Positions 50,158 to 59,515 of a stretch of DNA of 64,000 bases are shown here, one piece after another; the stretch's first letter is position 1, and every line of letters begins with the position of its first letter. The DNA is taken from the NCBI RefSeq assembly GCF_001683795.1, contig NZ_LIGX01000032.1, positions 93,067 to 157,066 of the forward strand, in the 5' to 3' direction. The notes beneath the pieces are model-generated. The model made no database searches. It saw only the letters and a program-made list of their open reading frames with translations, and was not told the origin of the DNA. The position numbers and the translations under genes are program-made. This DNA is from Neoakkermansia glycaniphila (GTDB lineage Bacteria > Verrucomicrobiota > Verrucomicrobiia > Verrucomicrobiales > Akkermansiaceae).

Positions 50158-50893
50158 TTTGTGTGGTCTGGGCGGTTTGTTGTCCGCTGCTGAAGTCAAT
50201 TATTCGCTTTGGCCGAAGAGGCCGGAGCAGCTGGTGCATGCCCGCGAGCTGGTGAAGCAGAATCGGCTGCAGGAAGCAACGGCCCTGCTGCAGGAGTATT
50301 TGCACGATAAGCGTATTGCGGGCAAGGAGGCGCGGTATATTGTATCCCAGATCAATATCCGTGAGTATTTGTCGCGTGATAATCCCGCGGTCGTTCCCTA
50401 TACGGTCAGAGGCGGAGATTCGTATTTCAAGATTGCCCAAAAGACGAAGACGAGCATTGATATGCTGCTGTACCTGAACGGGACGATAGATTTGAACAAG
50501 TTGCAGGCCGGGCAGAAGCTTTTGCTGCGACCGATGCAGTTGACGATGGAAATCAATCTTCCGATGAAGGAGATTCTGGTATGGGATGGCGGTAAGCTGG
50601 TGTCGAGCTATCCTCTGCTGGCTGTGCGCGACGGCGGGACGGGGAATGTGGAGACATCCGTTCTGAGCAAATCTGCCAGTCTGGACGGGGCTTCGGTAAG
50701 CCATCAGTCCCAGACGTATGCAGCGGCCAACAAGACGTTGAATTTGAAGGCAGGCACGTTGATAGTCGGCAATACGCGCGATAGCCGTCCTGATGAGAAA
50801 GGATATTTTCTTTCCGTGGAGGATTGCAATGAGCTCGGGCTGCTGATGGCTCCGGGAAATACGGTGTCTATCATACGTTCTGTGGAACGGTAA
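50114..50893 (+). CDS. LysM protein with a degenerate L,D-transpeptidase (YkuD-like) domain
   Basis: 259 residues from ATG 50114 with a signal peptide. Segment 40-80 is helical; a LysM domain (94-139, VPYTVRGGDSYFKIAQKT...LQAGQKLLLR) should bind peptidoglycan. Residues about 143-254 follow the YkuD order: MEINLPMKEILVWDGGKLVSSYPL, GTLIVGN, then LGLLMAPGNTVSII. The catalytic SHGCxR signature is replaced by residues 229-235 (KGYFLSV), so no active Cys is present. It is probably a non-enzymatic wall-binding protein; the YkuD assignment is inferred by eye. Confidence 0.75.
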   Translation: MKSIFSIFAAKACFSLCGLGGLLSAAEVNYSLWPKRPEQLVHARELVKQNRLQEATALLQEYLHDKRIAGKEARYIVSQINIREYLSRDNPAVVPYTVRGGDSYFKIAQKTKTSIDMLLYLNGTIDLNKLQAGQKLLLRPMQLTMEINLPMKEILVWDGGKLVSSYPLLAVRDGGTGNVETSVLSKSASLDGASVSHQSQTYAAANKTLNLKAGTLIVGNTRDSRPDEKGYFLSVEDCNELGLLMAPGNTVSIIRSVER

Positions 50894-50915
50894 CGGTGCC
50901 TGTACGGCGAATCGC

Positions 50916-51596
50916 ATGGTAGCTTCTTCATTTATCCTCGGTTCGTGGTCGCATGTTTTCGCCCTGGCGAGCATTGCTTTGCTGGGATATGCCTATATGG
51001 TTCGGGTGCGCCCCTGGGTCGGGGGCAGGAAGGTGTTTGCGGAGCGGTGCCTTGGCATTCTGTGCCTGTGTACTTATGTGCTGAGTATTGTTGCCAAGGC
51101 GATTTCAGGAGATTGTTCATCATGGCAGGAATGCCTTCCGTTGCACTTTTGCGCATGGATGGAGCTGGCCTGTTTTTTTGCGCTGTGGTTTCGCCGTCCT
51201 TTGATGTGTGCTCTGGCCTATTTCGGAGTGTTGGCGGCGAGCGTTCAAGGGTTGGTGACTCCGACTCTGGGGAGCGATTTTCCTTCGATCAGTTATTTCG
51301 CCTTCTTTTTGTCGCATGGCGTGATTCTTGTTGCGGCGCTTTCTTTGCCGATCGTGTTCGGATGGAGGGCCGGATGTGGCGATCCGTGGCGTGTTCAGTT
51401 GATCGGGATTGCGTATTTGGCATGTATGGTTCCGGTGAATTGGTGGCTGGGAACCAATTACGGTTTTACGCGAGTAGCCCCCGTTGCCGGTAGTATTCTG
51501 GATTATATGGGAGCGCCTCCTTGGTATTTGTTGTCTATTCAGGTGCCTTTGGCACTACTGTTGTATCTGCTGTATTTGCCGGTAAAAAACAGATAG
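50916..51596 (+). CDS. TIGR02206/YwaF-family membrane protein
   Basis: 226 residues with six or more membrane helices. Motifs ECLPLHFCAWMEL, LSHGVILVAALSLP and NWWLGTNYGFTR fit the YwaF/TIGR02206 family, whose function is unknown. The conserved GAPPWYLLSIQ tail is also present. It is third in the operon, 22 bp after the LysM gene. Confidence 0.88.
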   Translation: MVASSFILGSWSHVFALASIALLGYAYMVRVRPWVGGRKVFAERCLGILCLCTYVLSIVAKAISGDCSSWQECLPLHFCAWMELACFFALWFRRPLMCALAYFGVLAASVQGLVTPTLGSDFPSISYFAFFLSHGVILVAALSLPIVFGWRAGCGDPWRVQLIGIAYLACMVPVNWWLGTNYGFTRVAPVAGSILDYMGAPPWYLLSIQVPLALLLYLLYLPVKNR

Positions 51597-51641
51597 GAAA
51601 TCTGCTTGCCTCCAGCAGTCGATTGGGGGATAAAAGCAGGT

Positions 51642-53006
51642 ATGGACGATGAACAGAATTCCGATGTTTCTTCCGAAGGAGATGTGCCGAAGGCTTCTGC
51701 CGGGCAGGCAGAGCTAAAGCCATGCGGCGTTTTAGCGGGGCTTTCCATCGGCATCGGAGCAATTGTGGGAGGCGGTGTGTTTGCGACGATGGGGCCTGCC
51801 GTTGTCAGTTCTCAGGGAGGCGCGCCGTTGGCGTATGCCTTGGGCGTGGTGCTGGCTGTGCTGACGGCATTCGGGTATATCCGTATGACGCTTCTGTACC
51901 CGATGCGGGGCGGTACGGTGGGATTTTTTACAATTGCTTTCGGTACTGGCTATGTGTCTTCCTGTTTGAATTTGCTGCTGGTGGTTTGTTATGCTTGTAT
52001 AGCATCCTTGTTTGCCGGGGTATTTGGCGCGTATTTGGCTTCCTTGCTCCATTTCCGGGGGAATGAGTTGAATTTGGCGACGCAGGTGTTTGCTTGCCTG
52101 GGTATTGTGGCGGTGGCTTATTTGAATTTGAGCAAGGCGTCGGCGATTCCCCGTTTGTCTCTTCGTTTGAATGCTATCAAGCTGACGGTGATGGGTGTGT
52201 TCATGGTAGCCGCTTTTCTGGCTCCGACATGGGATAGCCACAATTTCGCTCTGGAAAACTGGGGGACGCCATGGAGTGTGGTGTCTGGCGGCTTGATGAT
52301 TTTTATCAGCTATGAAGGCTTCGAGTTGATTGCTTCGTCGAAGAGACCGTTTGCCAATCCGAAACGGACGGTTCCGATTGCATATATGGGGACGCTGGCC
52401 GTCGCTTTTCTTTTTTATGTGTTGATGGCGGTGGCGACGGTGGGTAATGCGGATCTGTCTCTTGCTTCCGAGCAAAGCGCATATTTGATTTCTGCGGTAG
52501 CGGAGCGGTTCATGGGTACGGGCGGGGCTATTCTTTTGTGCGTGGGTGCCATTGTTTCCGCTTTGTCGGCTTTGAGTACGGATGTTTTTTCCGTGTCCGA
52601 GATGCCTGGACTGATGGCTGAGCAGAAGGAGATGCCAAACCGTTTTGCACCGACTTCCCCAAGAGCGCGGATGTGGGGGATCGTGTTTGTGTGTACCATG
52701 TTGCTGGTGTTTGTGAATGTGTTGACGGTGGCGGAGCTGACGGCTGCTTCCAGTATGGGGTTTCTTTTCGTGTATCTGATCGTCAATCTGGTGTCCCTGA
52801 AGATTACACCGCGGTCGAAGCAGGCCTGGATTTTGTCAGGCTCGGCAGCCGGAGGGTGCCTGTTGGCTATTGTGCTGCTGTTCGTGCATTTGGCGACTTC
52901 TTCCCGTGCTCATATCGTGATTACGGTGGCTTTGTGCATGCTGGCACTGCCGTTTGTCTGGCAATCTTTGTATTTTGCCTTTCGCTGGTTGAGGCACAGA
53001 GGATGA
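51642..53006 (+). CDS. APC-family amino acid permease
   Basis: 454 residues from ATG 51642, about 12 membrane helices. The first helix has the unwound glycine motif LSIGIGAIVGGGVFATMG, typical of amino acid/polyamine/organocation transporters; later GLMIFISYEGFELIASSKRPFANPKRTVP matches the group. Substrate cannot be predicted. It is last in the operon and convergent with the phosphodiester glycosidase gene (8 bp apart). Confidence 0.88.
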   Translation: MDDEQNSDVSSEGDVPKASAGQAELKPCGVLAGLSIGIGAIVGGGVFATMGPAVVSSQGGAPLAYALGVVLAVLTAFGYIRMTLLYPMRGGTVGFFTIAFGTGYVSSCLNLLLVVCYACIASLFAGVFGAYLASLLHFRGNELNLATQVFACLGIVAVAYLNLSKASAIPRLSLRLNAIKLTVMGVFMVAAFLAPTWDSHNFALENWGTPWSVVSGGLMIFISYEGFELIASSKRPFANPKRTVPIAYMGTLAVAFLFYVLMAVATVGNADLSLASEQSAYLISAVAERFMGTGGAILLCVGAIVSALSALSTDVFSVSEMPGLMAEQKEMPNRFAPTSPRARMWGIVFVCTMLLVFVNVLTVAELTAASSMGFLFVYLIVNLVSLKITPRSKQAWILSGSAAGGCLLAIVLLFVHLATSSRAHIVITVALCMLALPFVWQSLYFAFRWLRHRG

Positions 53007-53013
53007 TAAAGAC

Positions 53014-53754
53014 CTATCTCGGCGCAACGCCGAGGTAATTGCGTACGCTTTTGACGGAAGGGTAGTAGATGTCCGGAGTTTTCACCCAGTAGGATGATGA
53101 AGAGCCTCCGTCGAGATTGAGCGCCATGTGGACGTTGAAGTTGCCCAGAGTGCCGTTTTCATGCAGCCATTCCGCCAGTTCCTTCAAGGTGAGGGCGGAG
53201 GTGGTGGCGATGCACCATTTGCCTTTGCCGTCCGTGGCGATGAAGGTGCGGTAGGCGCGGCGCGTGTTGTTGAGCCCCGATACGATGTGGCCTTTTTCGA
53301 TGAGGAAGGGGCCTCCTTGCAGAGCGTTGGCGATAATGGGTTTTTCTTTTTGGGCAAGGTAGTCTTTGCTGCGGACGAGCTGGATTTTTTTCCCGGTGTC
53401 GTACACCAGCCCTGAGACGGAGAAGGCTCCCGATTGGATGGGATGGATTTGTTTGCCGTTTTGCACGACCATGCCGAGAGGCGTGCCTTCCTTGTCCGCG
53501 CCGAAGTAGCCGCCGTTGACACCTGCCTGGCACTTATGCCGGGTCATGGCTTTGGAGAGGGAGCCGTATTGCGGAGATGAGCAGTCGGTTTCGTCGATGA
53601 CCTGGAGGCGATGCGTTTTTTCCTGGAAGAAATAGGCGTGGATTTTGTCCGTCGGAGAGAGGATTCCTGTTTTTCGGGTATGGGTCTGATGCTGTGCGAA
53701 AAGGGGGGGTAAAGACAGAAGAGCGAGAATGAGACCCGTGAAAAAATGCTTCAT
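53014..53754 (-). CDS. Secreted phosphodiester glycosidase family protein (NAGPA-like, DUF2233)
   Basis: 246 residues with a signal peptide (MKHFFTGLILALLSLPPLFA). Conserved motifs of the NAGPA family are visible: CQAGVNGGYFG, RTFIATDGKG, NLDGGSSSSY. In animals this fold uncovers mannose-6-phosphate; bacterial members act on glycan phosphodiesters or are uncharacterised. A host- or envelope-glycan target fits the sialidase theme, but this is inference. Confidence 0.88.
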   Translation of the reverse strand: MKHFFTGLILALLSLPPLFAQHQTHTRKTGILSPTDKIHAYFFQEKTHRLQVIDETDCSSPQYGSLSKAMTRHKCQAGVNGGYFGADKEGTPLGMVVQNGKQIHPIQSGAFSVSGLVYDTGKKIQLVRSKDYLAQKEKPIIANALQGGPFLIEKGHIVSGLNNTRRAYRTFIATDGKGKWCIATTSALTLKELAEWLHENGTLGNFNVHMALNLDGGSSSSYWVKTPDIYYPSVKSVRNYLGVAPR

Positions 53755-53956
53755 AAGGTCTCTATGGTAATGCCGATGGCCGTTTGTGTGGAGAAGGGAG
53801 TGTGTCAGTGTATTGCCGACCGGAAATAGCAGGGGTGTTTTCTGACGCTAGAACGTAGAAAAGCCTTTTCAAAACTCTTTCTCTTTGTTACCCTGCCACC
53901 GCATACTCGACTCTGTGGTCGGGGTGTAATTTCGTAACTTCATCAAGATACATACT

Positions 53957-55810
53957 ATGACAGCGAATGATTCGAATAAGGACACATTGACTCAGCACTC
54001 CATGACCGGGGCGGAAGCCCTTGTCGAAAGTCTTGTACGTCAGGGTGTCGACGTCGTCTTTGCGTATCCTGGTGGAGCCAGCATGCCCATCCATCAGGCG
54101 TTGAGCAAGGAGTCCCGGATACGGACGATTCTGCCCCGTCACGAGCAGGGCGGCGGTTTCGCCGCGGAGGGTTACGGCAGGGCGACGGGCAAGGTGGGGG
54201 TGTGCATTTCGACTTCCGGTCCGGGAGCGACGAATATGATTACGCCGATTGCCGATGCCTATCTGGATTCCACTCCGATGGTTGCCATTACGGCACAGGT
54301 GGTCAGCTCGCTGATCGGCCGAGGAGCATTTCAGGAGACGGATGTGTTCGGAATGACGGCTCCCATCGTGAAGCACAGCTATCTGGTGACGAAGCTGGAG
54401 GATATTCCCCGTGTGATCAACGAAGCTTTTTATCTGGCGCAGTCGGGGCGTCCCGGTCCTGTCGTGATCGATATTCCCAAGGATTTTCAGGAAGGTTCTT
54501 TTGTGCCGGATTTCGATGACGAAAAGGATCTTCCGGGATACGATCCGAATGTGGAATGTCCATCCGACCGCCTGAAGGCTCTTGTCCCGCTGATTCTTTC
54601 GGCCAAACGCCCGGCCATTTATGCAGGTGGCGGCGTGATTTCCGCCGAAGCCTCCGATGAGCTTGTCGAGTTCGCCGAGCTGGCCCAGATTCCCGTGGCG
54701 ACATCCCTGATGGGGATCGGAGCCATGCCGGAGACTCATCCTCTTTCGGTTCGCTGGCTGGGTATGCATGGCGCCGTGTATGCGAACAATACCGTGAATG
54801 AAGCCGATCTCGTGATTGCGCTCGGAGCTCGTTTCGACGACAGAGTGACGGGGGCCGTCAGCAAATTCTGTCCGGATGCGACGATCGTGCATGTCGATAT
54901 CGACGCTTCGGAAATCAACAAGAACAAGAAGGTCAAGTACCCGGTTCGTGCCAATGTCAAGGACGCCTTGCAGGTGCTCAATGCCGAATTGAAAGCACTG
55001 GGATGCAAGCGCGAACGCTATGATGTTTCCCGTCGCGCCGAATGGTTCCGCCAGATCGAGGATTGGAAGGAGCAGTATCCCCTGAGTTATGAAGAGCGCG
55101 ACGGTTATATTGCCCCCCAGACCGTGATTGAAGAGCTGTATCGCCAGACGGCGGAGCTTGATCCGATTATTACGACGGGCGTGGGGCAGCATCAGATGTT
55201 TGCCGCGCAGTTCTACAAGTTCGACAAACCGAGGAGGCTGGCTACATCCGGCGGCCTTGGTTCCATGGGGTACGGTTTGCCTGCCGCCATGGGGGTGCAG
55301 ATGGCATATCCCGATCGGCTGGTGGTCAATATCGACGGCGACGGTTCTTTCCTGATGAATGTGCAGGAACTGGCAACGATCAAGGTGGAGCGCATGCCGA
55401 TCAAGTGCCTTGTGTTGAATAATCAGCATCTTGGCATGGTGGTGCAGTGGGAGGATTTGAAGTACGATTCCAATCGTGCCCAGACGTTCCTTGCCGATGC
55501 TCATGACGATTATGACCCGACCCATCAGACGCCCGAAGTTATTTACCCCGATTTCCCCACGTTGTGTGCGGGATTCGGCATCAAGTGCGAACGGGTCACC
55601 AGGCAGGAAGATCTGGCCGCAGCCATAGCCCGCATGATTGCTTCTCCTGAAGCGTATGTGCTGGATGTCATGGTGCCGTATGATGTGCACGTGCTGCCGC
55701 TGATTCCCGGTGGCATGAGCTACAAGGATGTTTTGCTGGAACGCATCGCCGGAGACGGCAAGGGTCGCAAGGCATCGGATTTGGGCAAGACACTGCCGTC
55801 TGCTCTGTAA
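53957..55810 (+). CDS. ilvB: Acetolactate synthase large subunit
   Basis: 617 residues, ThDP-, FAD- and Mg-dependent enzyme making acetolactate and acetohydroxybutyrate for Val, Leu and Ile. The activating Glu63 is in RHEQGGGFAAEGYGRATG; the ThDP/Mg motif is GDGSFLMN...NNQHLGM. The regulatory subunit gene ilvN, normally adjacent, is not in the window. The ~200 bp before the gene has no clear leader peptide or riboswitch. Confidence 0.96.
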   Translation: MTANDSNKDTLTQHSMTGAEALVESLVRQGVDVVFAYPGGASMPIHQALSKESRIRTILPRHEQGGGFAAEGYGRATGKVGVCISTSGPGATNMITPIADAYLDSTPMVAITAQVVSSLIGRGAFQETDVFGMTAPIVKHSYLVTKLEDIPRVINEAFYLAQSGRPGPVVIDIPKDFQEGSFVPDFDDEKDLPGYDPNVECPSDRLKALVPLILSAKRPAIYAGGGVISAEASDELVEFAELAQIPVATSLMGIGAMPETHPLSVRWLGMHGAVYANNTVNEADLVIALGARFDDRVTGAVSKFCPDATIVHVDIDASEINKNKKVKYPVRANVKDALQVLNAELKALGCKRERYDVSRRAEWFRQIEDWKEQYPLSYEERDGYIAPQTVIEELYRQTAELDPIITTGVGQHQMFAAQFYKFDKPRRLATSGGLGSMGYGLPAAMGVQMAYPDRLVVNIDGDGSFLMNVQELATIKVERMPIKCLVLNNQHLGMVVQWEDLKYDSNRAQTFLADAHDDYDPTHQTPEVIYPDFPTLCAGFGIKCERVTRQEDLAAAIARMIASPEAYVLDVMVPYDVHVLPLIPGGMSYKDVLLERIAGDGKGRKASDLGKTLPSAL

Positions 55811-55824
55811 TTCATCATCAACGA

Positions 55825-55865
55825 GGCAGAATCCGCGATGCGGGTTCTGCCGGCTTGCTTTTTTA
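55825..55865 (+). terminator. Terminator of ilvB
   Basis: Twelve-bp stem GGCAGAATCCGC (55825-55836) with GCGGGTTCTGCC (55840-55851, one G-U), followed by a T-rich tail TTGCTTTTTT. It ends just before the next ATG. Confidence 0.8.
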
Positions 55866-55873
55866 GATTCGCC

Positions 55874-57397
55874 ATGTTTGCCCAAACCGCCAAAATTGTC
55901 ATGGGTGCCTTGTGCATCCTTGTTTTGGCTCTGCTTTTGGGTTCCTCGGCGTCCGAGGGCAAGGAAACGCCTTTGATGCTGCTTGGCGGTATTGCCGTGC
56001 TGGCATCGATTGTCGCGTTGGGGAAGAAGGTGTGGTGGCTGTTGCTGCTGTTTCCCGTGATTGCCATTCCTATTCCGGGATTGGGGTTTCTTCCGAAATA
56101 CGCGATCGCCACGATGATTGTCCTTCCGTCCATGCTGGCCTTGGGTGCGATGGGCAAATTCAAATTCACATGGCATTGGCTGCCATTGATGGATTTGCTG
56201 ATGGTTGTTCTTCTAGCCTTGCTGGTGCAGGCTTATATCAGAAATCCGGCCGATATTGCCATGTTCAGCGGTCTGGATACGGAATACATCGGCGGGAAGG
56301 AGTATGTGCTTTTTATTTTCAGTTTCCTTTCCTATATTACATACTCGATGATTCCGACGAGTATGGAAGAGCTTCGCAAGCTGCTGCGGTACGCCTTTGT
56401 TGTGATTATCTTCTTCACGCTGCTCGGGTTGATGTTGGGGCAGTTGGAAGCTAGCGATTCAGGCGGTGCAGCAAATGGCGAGGATATGCAGACTGAGCGG
56501 TATGGGCGTTTCGTGGGGGTCGGTTCTTTCGTAACAATGTGGCTTTTGTGCCGATACAATCTCACCCAGATTATGCTTTCTGTTTGGCGATTACCGCTAT
56601 TTCTTTGCGGTGTTGCCGGGATTTTGTTATCGGGTTTCCGTGAAAAATTGCTTGGCTTGGCTGTTGTCTGCTGTTTTATCTCTTTGATCCGCCGCCGCTT
56701 CATTGAAGTATGCCTTGCTGCCGGAGCTGGCTGTTTTGTGTTGTTCTTCATGAGTACGGCGGGCGTTTTGAAAGAGATGCCTTTTGGTATTCAACGATCT
56801 TTGGCTATTGTGCCTTTTGTGGAGGTGACTCGCGATGCCAAGGAGTCGGCGGAAGAATCGGCCGATTGGCGCAAGGAAATGTGGGCTTGGGCGTGGGATG
56901 ACCGCGAGGGGTATATTATAAATCGCATGTGGGGGGACGGTTTCCGTTTGAAGGTTTCTGATGTTAAGAATGAATCCGAAATGATTTACCGCGGTAAAAT
57001 TTCATTCGGTGATTTGGAATTGTTTGCCCGTGCCGGACAATGGCATAGCGGGCCGATTGAATGTATCAACCGTATCGGTTATGTGGGGCTTGTTCTCTGT
57101 TCTCTGTTGATGCTCGCCATGCTGGTCGTCAGTTTTCGAGCCTGTCGTGCCCTGCTGGGACTGAAGGAGGATTATATCGTGATGTTTATTCTGGTGCCTC
57201 TTGTGTCGCAGATCGCCCTGTGGTATATGTCTGCCGGTACATTGCAGAAATTTTCGACGTTCATTCCTACGGTGGCATTTGCCAAGTTATTGTATTGTAC
57301 GGCTTTGAAGGAAGGTTATTTGACGCCGATGTGGAGGCGTGAACGGTATGTACCGCTGATGATCAGGCAGGAAGCTGCCGCTTCTCTTCCGGCTTAA
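55874..57397 (+). CDS. O-antigen ligase-like membrane protein (Wzy/WaaL type)
   Basis: 507 residues from ATG 55874, with about 11 membrane helices and a large periplasmic loop around residues 310-400 (AWAWDDREGYIINRMWGDGF). The conserved Arg/Glu region SGFREKLLGLAV is typical of the Wzy/WaaL O-antigen ligase/polymerase superfamily. It probably joins or extends an envelope glycan. It has no LPS neighbours but could serve the export system at 41.5-46.9 kb. Confidence 0.75.
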   Translation: MFAQTAKIVMGALCILVLALLLGSSASEGKETPLMLLGGIAVLASIVALGKKVWWLLLLFPVIAIPIPGLGFLPKYAIATMIVLPSMLALGAMGKFKFTWHWLPLMDLLMVVLLALLVQAYIRNPADIAMFSGLDTEYIGGKEYVLFIFSFLSYITYSMIPTSMEELRKLLRYAFVVIIFFTLLGLMLGQLEASDSGGAANGEDMQTERYGRFVGVGSFVTMWLLCRYNLTQIMLSVWRLPLFLCGVAGILLSGFREKLLGLAVVCCFISLIRRRFIEVCLAAGAGCFVLFFMSTAGVLKEMPFGIQRSLAIVPFVEVTRDAKESAEESADWRKEMWAWAWDDREGYIINRMWGDGFRLKVSDVKNESEMIYRGKISFGDLELFARAGQWHSGPIECINRIGYVGLVLCSLLMLAMLVVSFRACRALLGLKEDYIVMFILVPLVSQIALWYMSAGTLQKFSTFIPTVAFAKLLYCTALKEGYLTPMWRRERYVPLMIRQEAAASLPA

Positions 57398-57399
57398 AG

Positions 57400-57435
57400 G
57401 AAAAAAGCCGACCATCATGATGGCCGGCTTGCGTT
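57400..57435 (-). terminator. Shared terminator of gatA and the ligase gene
   Basis: Arms AAGCCG...CGGCTT (57405-57410 and 57425-57430), with inner CCATC/ATGATGG pairing; T runs occur on both sides (minus TTTTTT, plus GCGTTTT), so it may act in both directions. Confidence 0.8.
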
Positions 57436-57457
57436 TTATGGGAATGTCAGAAGCAGA

Positions 57458-58873
57458 TTATGCTTTCATGGATTGCTCCATGGCTTGGGCTACACTCAGG
57501 AGGCCAGTTTCGTCGAAGTGGCGGCCGAGAAGCTGGATGCCGACGGGCAGAACGCCGTCTACCGGGCAGGGGATGGAGATGCCGGGCAGGCCTGCGAGGT
57601 TGGCCGGAATGGTGTAAATGTCTGCCAGATAGGTTTGGAGAGGCGTCATGGCACTGTCGTGCAGCTTGGGTGCAGGTGCCGGAGTGGTTGGGCCGAGGAT
57701 GTAGTCGACTTCGGTATATGCCTTGCGGAAGTCTTCGGCAACGAGTGCCCTGACTTTTTGAGCGCGCGAGTAATAGGCATCGTAATAGCCGGAGCTCAAA
57801 ACGTAGGTGCCGAGAATAATGCGTTTTTTGACTTCGGCACCGAATCCGGCTTCGCGGGTGCGGCGGTACAGGTCTTCCAGTCCGTTGGGAGTGTCTGCCC
57901 TCACTCCGTAACGTATGCCGTCGAATCGGGAGAGGTTGGAGGATGCTTCCGCGCAGGCGATGATGTAATAGGTTGCGACAACGGCTTCGGAATGGGGCAG
58001 GGATATTTCCACAATTTCCGCTCCCAGGGATTCGAGTGTCGCAATGGCCTTGTCGAGAGCAGCCGTGATTCGCGGATGGTTGCCGGAAGTACGGTATTCC
58101 TTGGGTACGCCGATGCGAATGCCTTTGATGTCGTGGCCGAGCCTGGCCGTGAAGTCTTCGCTTTCCCGGTTGCTGGAGGTGGAGTCGTGCGGGTCGTGGC
58201 CGCAAATGGCTTGGAGAAGGATGCCCGAGTCTTCAACCGTCTGGGTCAGAGTGCCGATTTGGTCGAGAGAGGAGGCGAAGGCTACGAGGCCGTAGCGCGA
58301 GACGCGTCCGTAAGTCGGTTTGAGGCCGACAATGCCGCAGTGCGCGGCAGGCTGGCGAATGGAGCCACCCGTATCGGAGCCGAGTGCGGCGATGGCCGTT
58401 CCGTCCGCTACGGCTGCCGCCGAACCGCTGGAGGAACCACCGGGGGCATGTTCCTGATTATGCGGGTTGCCGGTGGCACCGAATGCGGAGTTGGCTCCGG
58501 TCGATCCCATGGCGAATTCGTCCATGTTGGTGCGTCCGAAGGGTATGCCTCCGGCTGCCTTGAGTTTGGCGATGGAGGTAGCATCGTAGGGGGCAATGAA
58601 GTTTTCCAGCAGTTTGGAAGCGCAACGCGTCGGTTCGCCGTAGATGCAGATGTTGTCCTTGATGGCGATGGGTATGCCGGCCAGCTCACTGCGAACATCG
58701 GCCTGTTCGGCCTGCTTGACTGCTTTCTGCGTGTCGAACGAGATGTAGGCGTGCGTTGTCGCGTCGCGTTCTTCAATGGCTTTTGCGACGAGCCGGACGA
58801 GTTCGGCGGGAGTGGTGCTGCCGGCACGCAATTGCGCGCGCCATGATGCGAGTGTTCCAAGTTGCCTGGGCAT
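57458..58873 (-). CDS. gatA: Aspartyl/glutamyl-tRNA amidotransferase subunit A
   Basis: 471 residues. Amidase that releases ammonia from Gln for Glu-tRNA-Gln and Asp-tRNA-Asn. The Ser-cisSer-Lys triad is Lys72 (IPIAIKDN), Ser147 (APGGSSSGS) and Ser171 (SDTGGSIRQPAA). It follows gatC by 19 bp. gatB is not in the window. Confidence 0.97.
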   Translation of the reverse strand: MPRQLGTLASWRAQLRAGSTTPAELVRLVAKAIEERDATTHAYISFDTQKAVKQAEQADVRSELAGIPIAIKDNICIYGEPTRCASKLLENFIAPYDATSIAKLKAAGGIPFGRTNMDEFAMGSTGANSAFGATGNPHNQEHAPGGSSSGSAAAVADGTAIAALGSDTGGSIRQPAAHCGIVGLKPTYGRVSRYGLVAFASSLDQIGTLTQTVEDSGILLQAICGHDPHDSTSSNRESEDFTARLGHDIKGIRIGVPKEYRTSGNHPRITAALDKAIATLESLGAEIVEISLPHSEAVVATYYIIACAEASSNLSRFDGIRYGVRADTPNGLEDLYRRTREAGFGAEVKKRIILGTYVLSSGYYDAYYSRAQKVRALVAEDFRKAYTEVDYILGPTTPAPAPKLHDSAMTPLQTYLADIYTIPANLAGLPGISIPCPVDGVLPVGIQLLGRHFDETGLLSVAQAMEQSMKA

Positions 58874-58892
58874 GATTTCGTGGAGATGTGAT

Positions 58893-59186
58893 TTAAGCCG
58901 ATTCGACGACCTTCGGGACGCGTATTTGTTGAGCGGATGCCTGAGGTGCGTTCATGAGAGCGTCTTCCGGCGTCAGGCCTGGTTGCGGTTCATCGGAACG
59001 CAGTGCATCGAATGTCGGTACGGGATGATACATCGGTTCGATTCCGTCCGTATCCCACTGTTGGAGCTGGGTGACGTAGTCGAGGACCTGCGAGAGGTCT
59101 TCGGTAAAACGGGCGGTTTCTTCGTCTGTCAGTTCGATACGTGCCAGTTTGGCAATGTAGGCGACATCTATGAGGGGTTTGTTCAT
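58893..59186 (-). CDS. gatC: Aspartyl/glutamyl-tRNA amidotransferase subunit C
   Basis: 97 residues from ATG 59186 (MNKPLIDVAYIAKLARIELTDEE). It wraps GatA and GatB. The family pattern LDYVTQLQQWDTDGIEPMYHP and the C-terminal RVPKVVE are present. It is second-to-last in a four-gene operon. Confidence 0.95.
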   Translation of the reverse strand: MNKPLIDVAYIAKLARIELTDEETARFTEDLSQVLDYVTQLQQWDTDGIEPMYHPVPTFDALRSDEPQPGLTPEDALMNAPQASAQQIRVPKVVESA

Positions 59187-59194
59187 CGGAGGTA

Positions 59195-59512
59195 TCAGGC
59201 CTGGTTCAGAAGGTTGAGCAGCCAGCAAAGGGATGCGATGATGGAGGCAACCAGGAGGAGGAGGAGGAGTGTGTTTTCCTTGAGCTCGCGGCGGGTGTTG
59301 TACACGTGACCTTTGTCGACGGCACATTTGATGCGGCGTGTTTGGCGCTTGGTCAGGATGTCTTCGGGTGCGCTCAGCGTGTTTTCCATTTCCTGAATAC
59401 GGGTAGGAGCTCCTTGCACGAAGGCGCGGAGGTCGGCCAGTTCCTTGTCGATTTGTTGCTGGCGGAGATCCAGTTCGTCAAGCGGTGCGTATTTCGATTT
59501 GCGGGAAGCCAT
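59195..59512 (-). CDS. Small coiled-coil protein with one C-terminal membrane helix
   Basis: 105 residues. Helical N-terminal part (LDLRQQQIDKELADLRAF) and a single hydrophobic helix near the end (TLLLLLLVASIIASLCWLL). It is probably tail-anchored, with most of the protein in the cytoplasm. No family recognised. Overlapping spacing (3 bp) ties it to the next gene upstream and 8 bp to gatC. Confidence 0.7.
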   Translation of the reverse strand: MASRKSKYAPLDELDLRQQQIDKELADLRAFVQGAPTRIQEMENTLSAPEDILTKRQTRRIKCAVDKGHVYNTRRELKENTLLLLLLVASIIASLCWLLNLLNQA

Positions 59513-59515
59513 GAG

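Noticed and set aside
53888..56176. A 762-codon minus-strand frame across ilvB
   Set aside because: His/Arg-rich antisense shadow of ilvB; no motif and no ribosome site.
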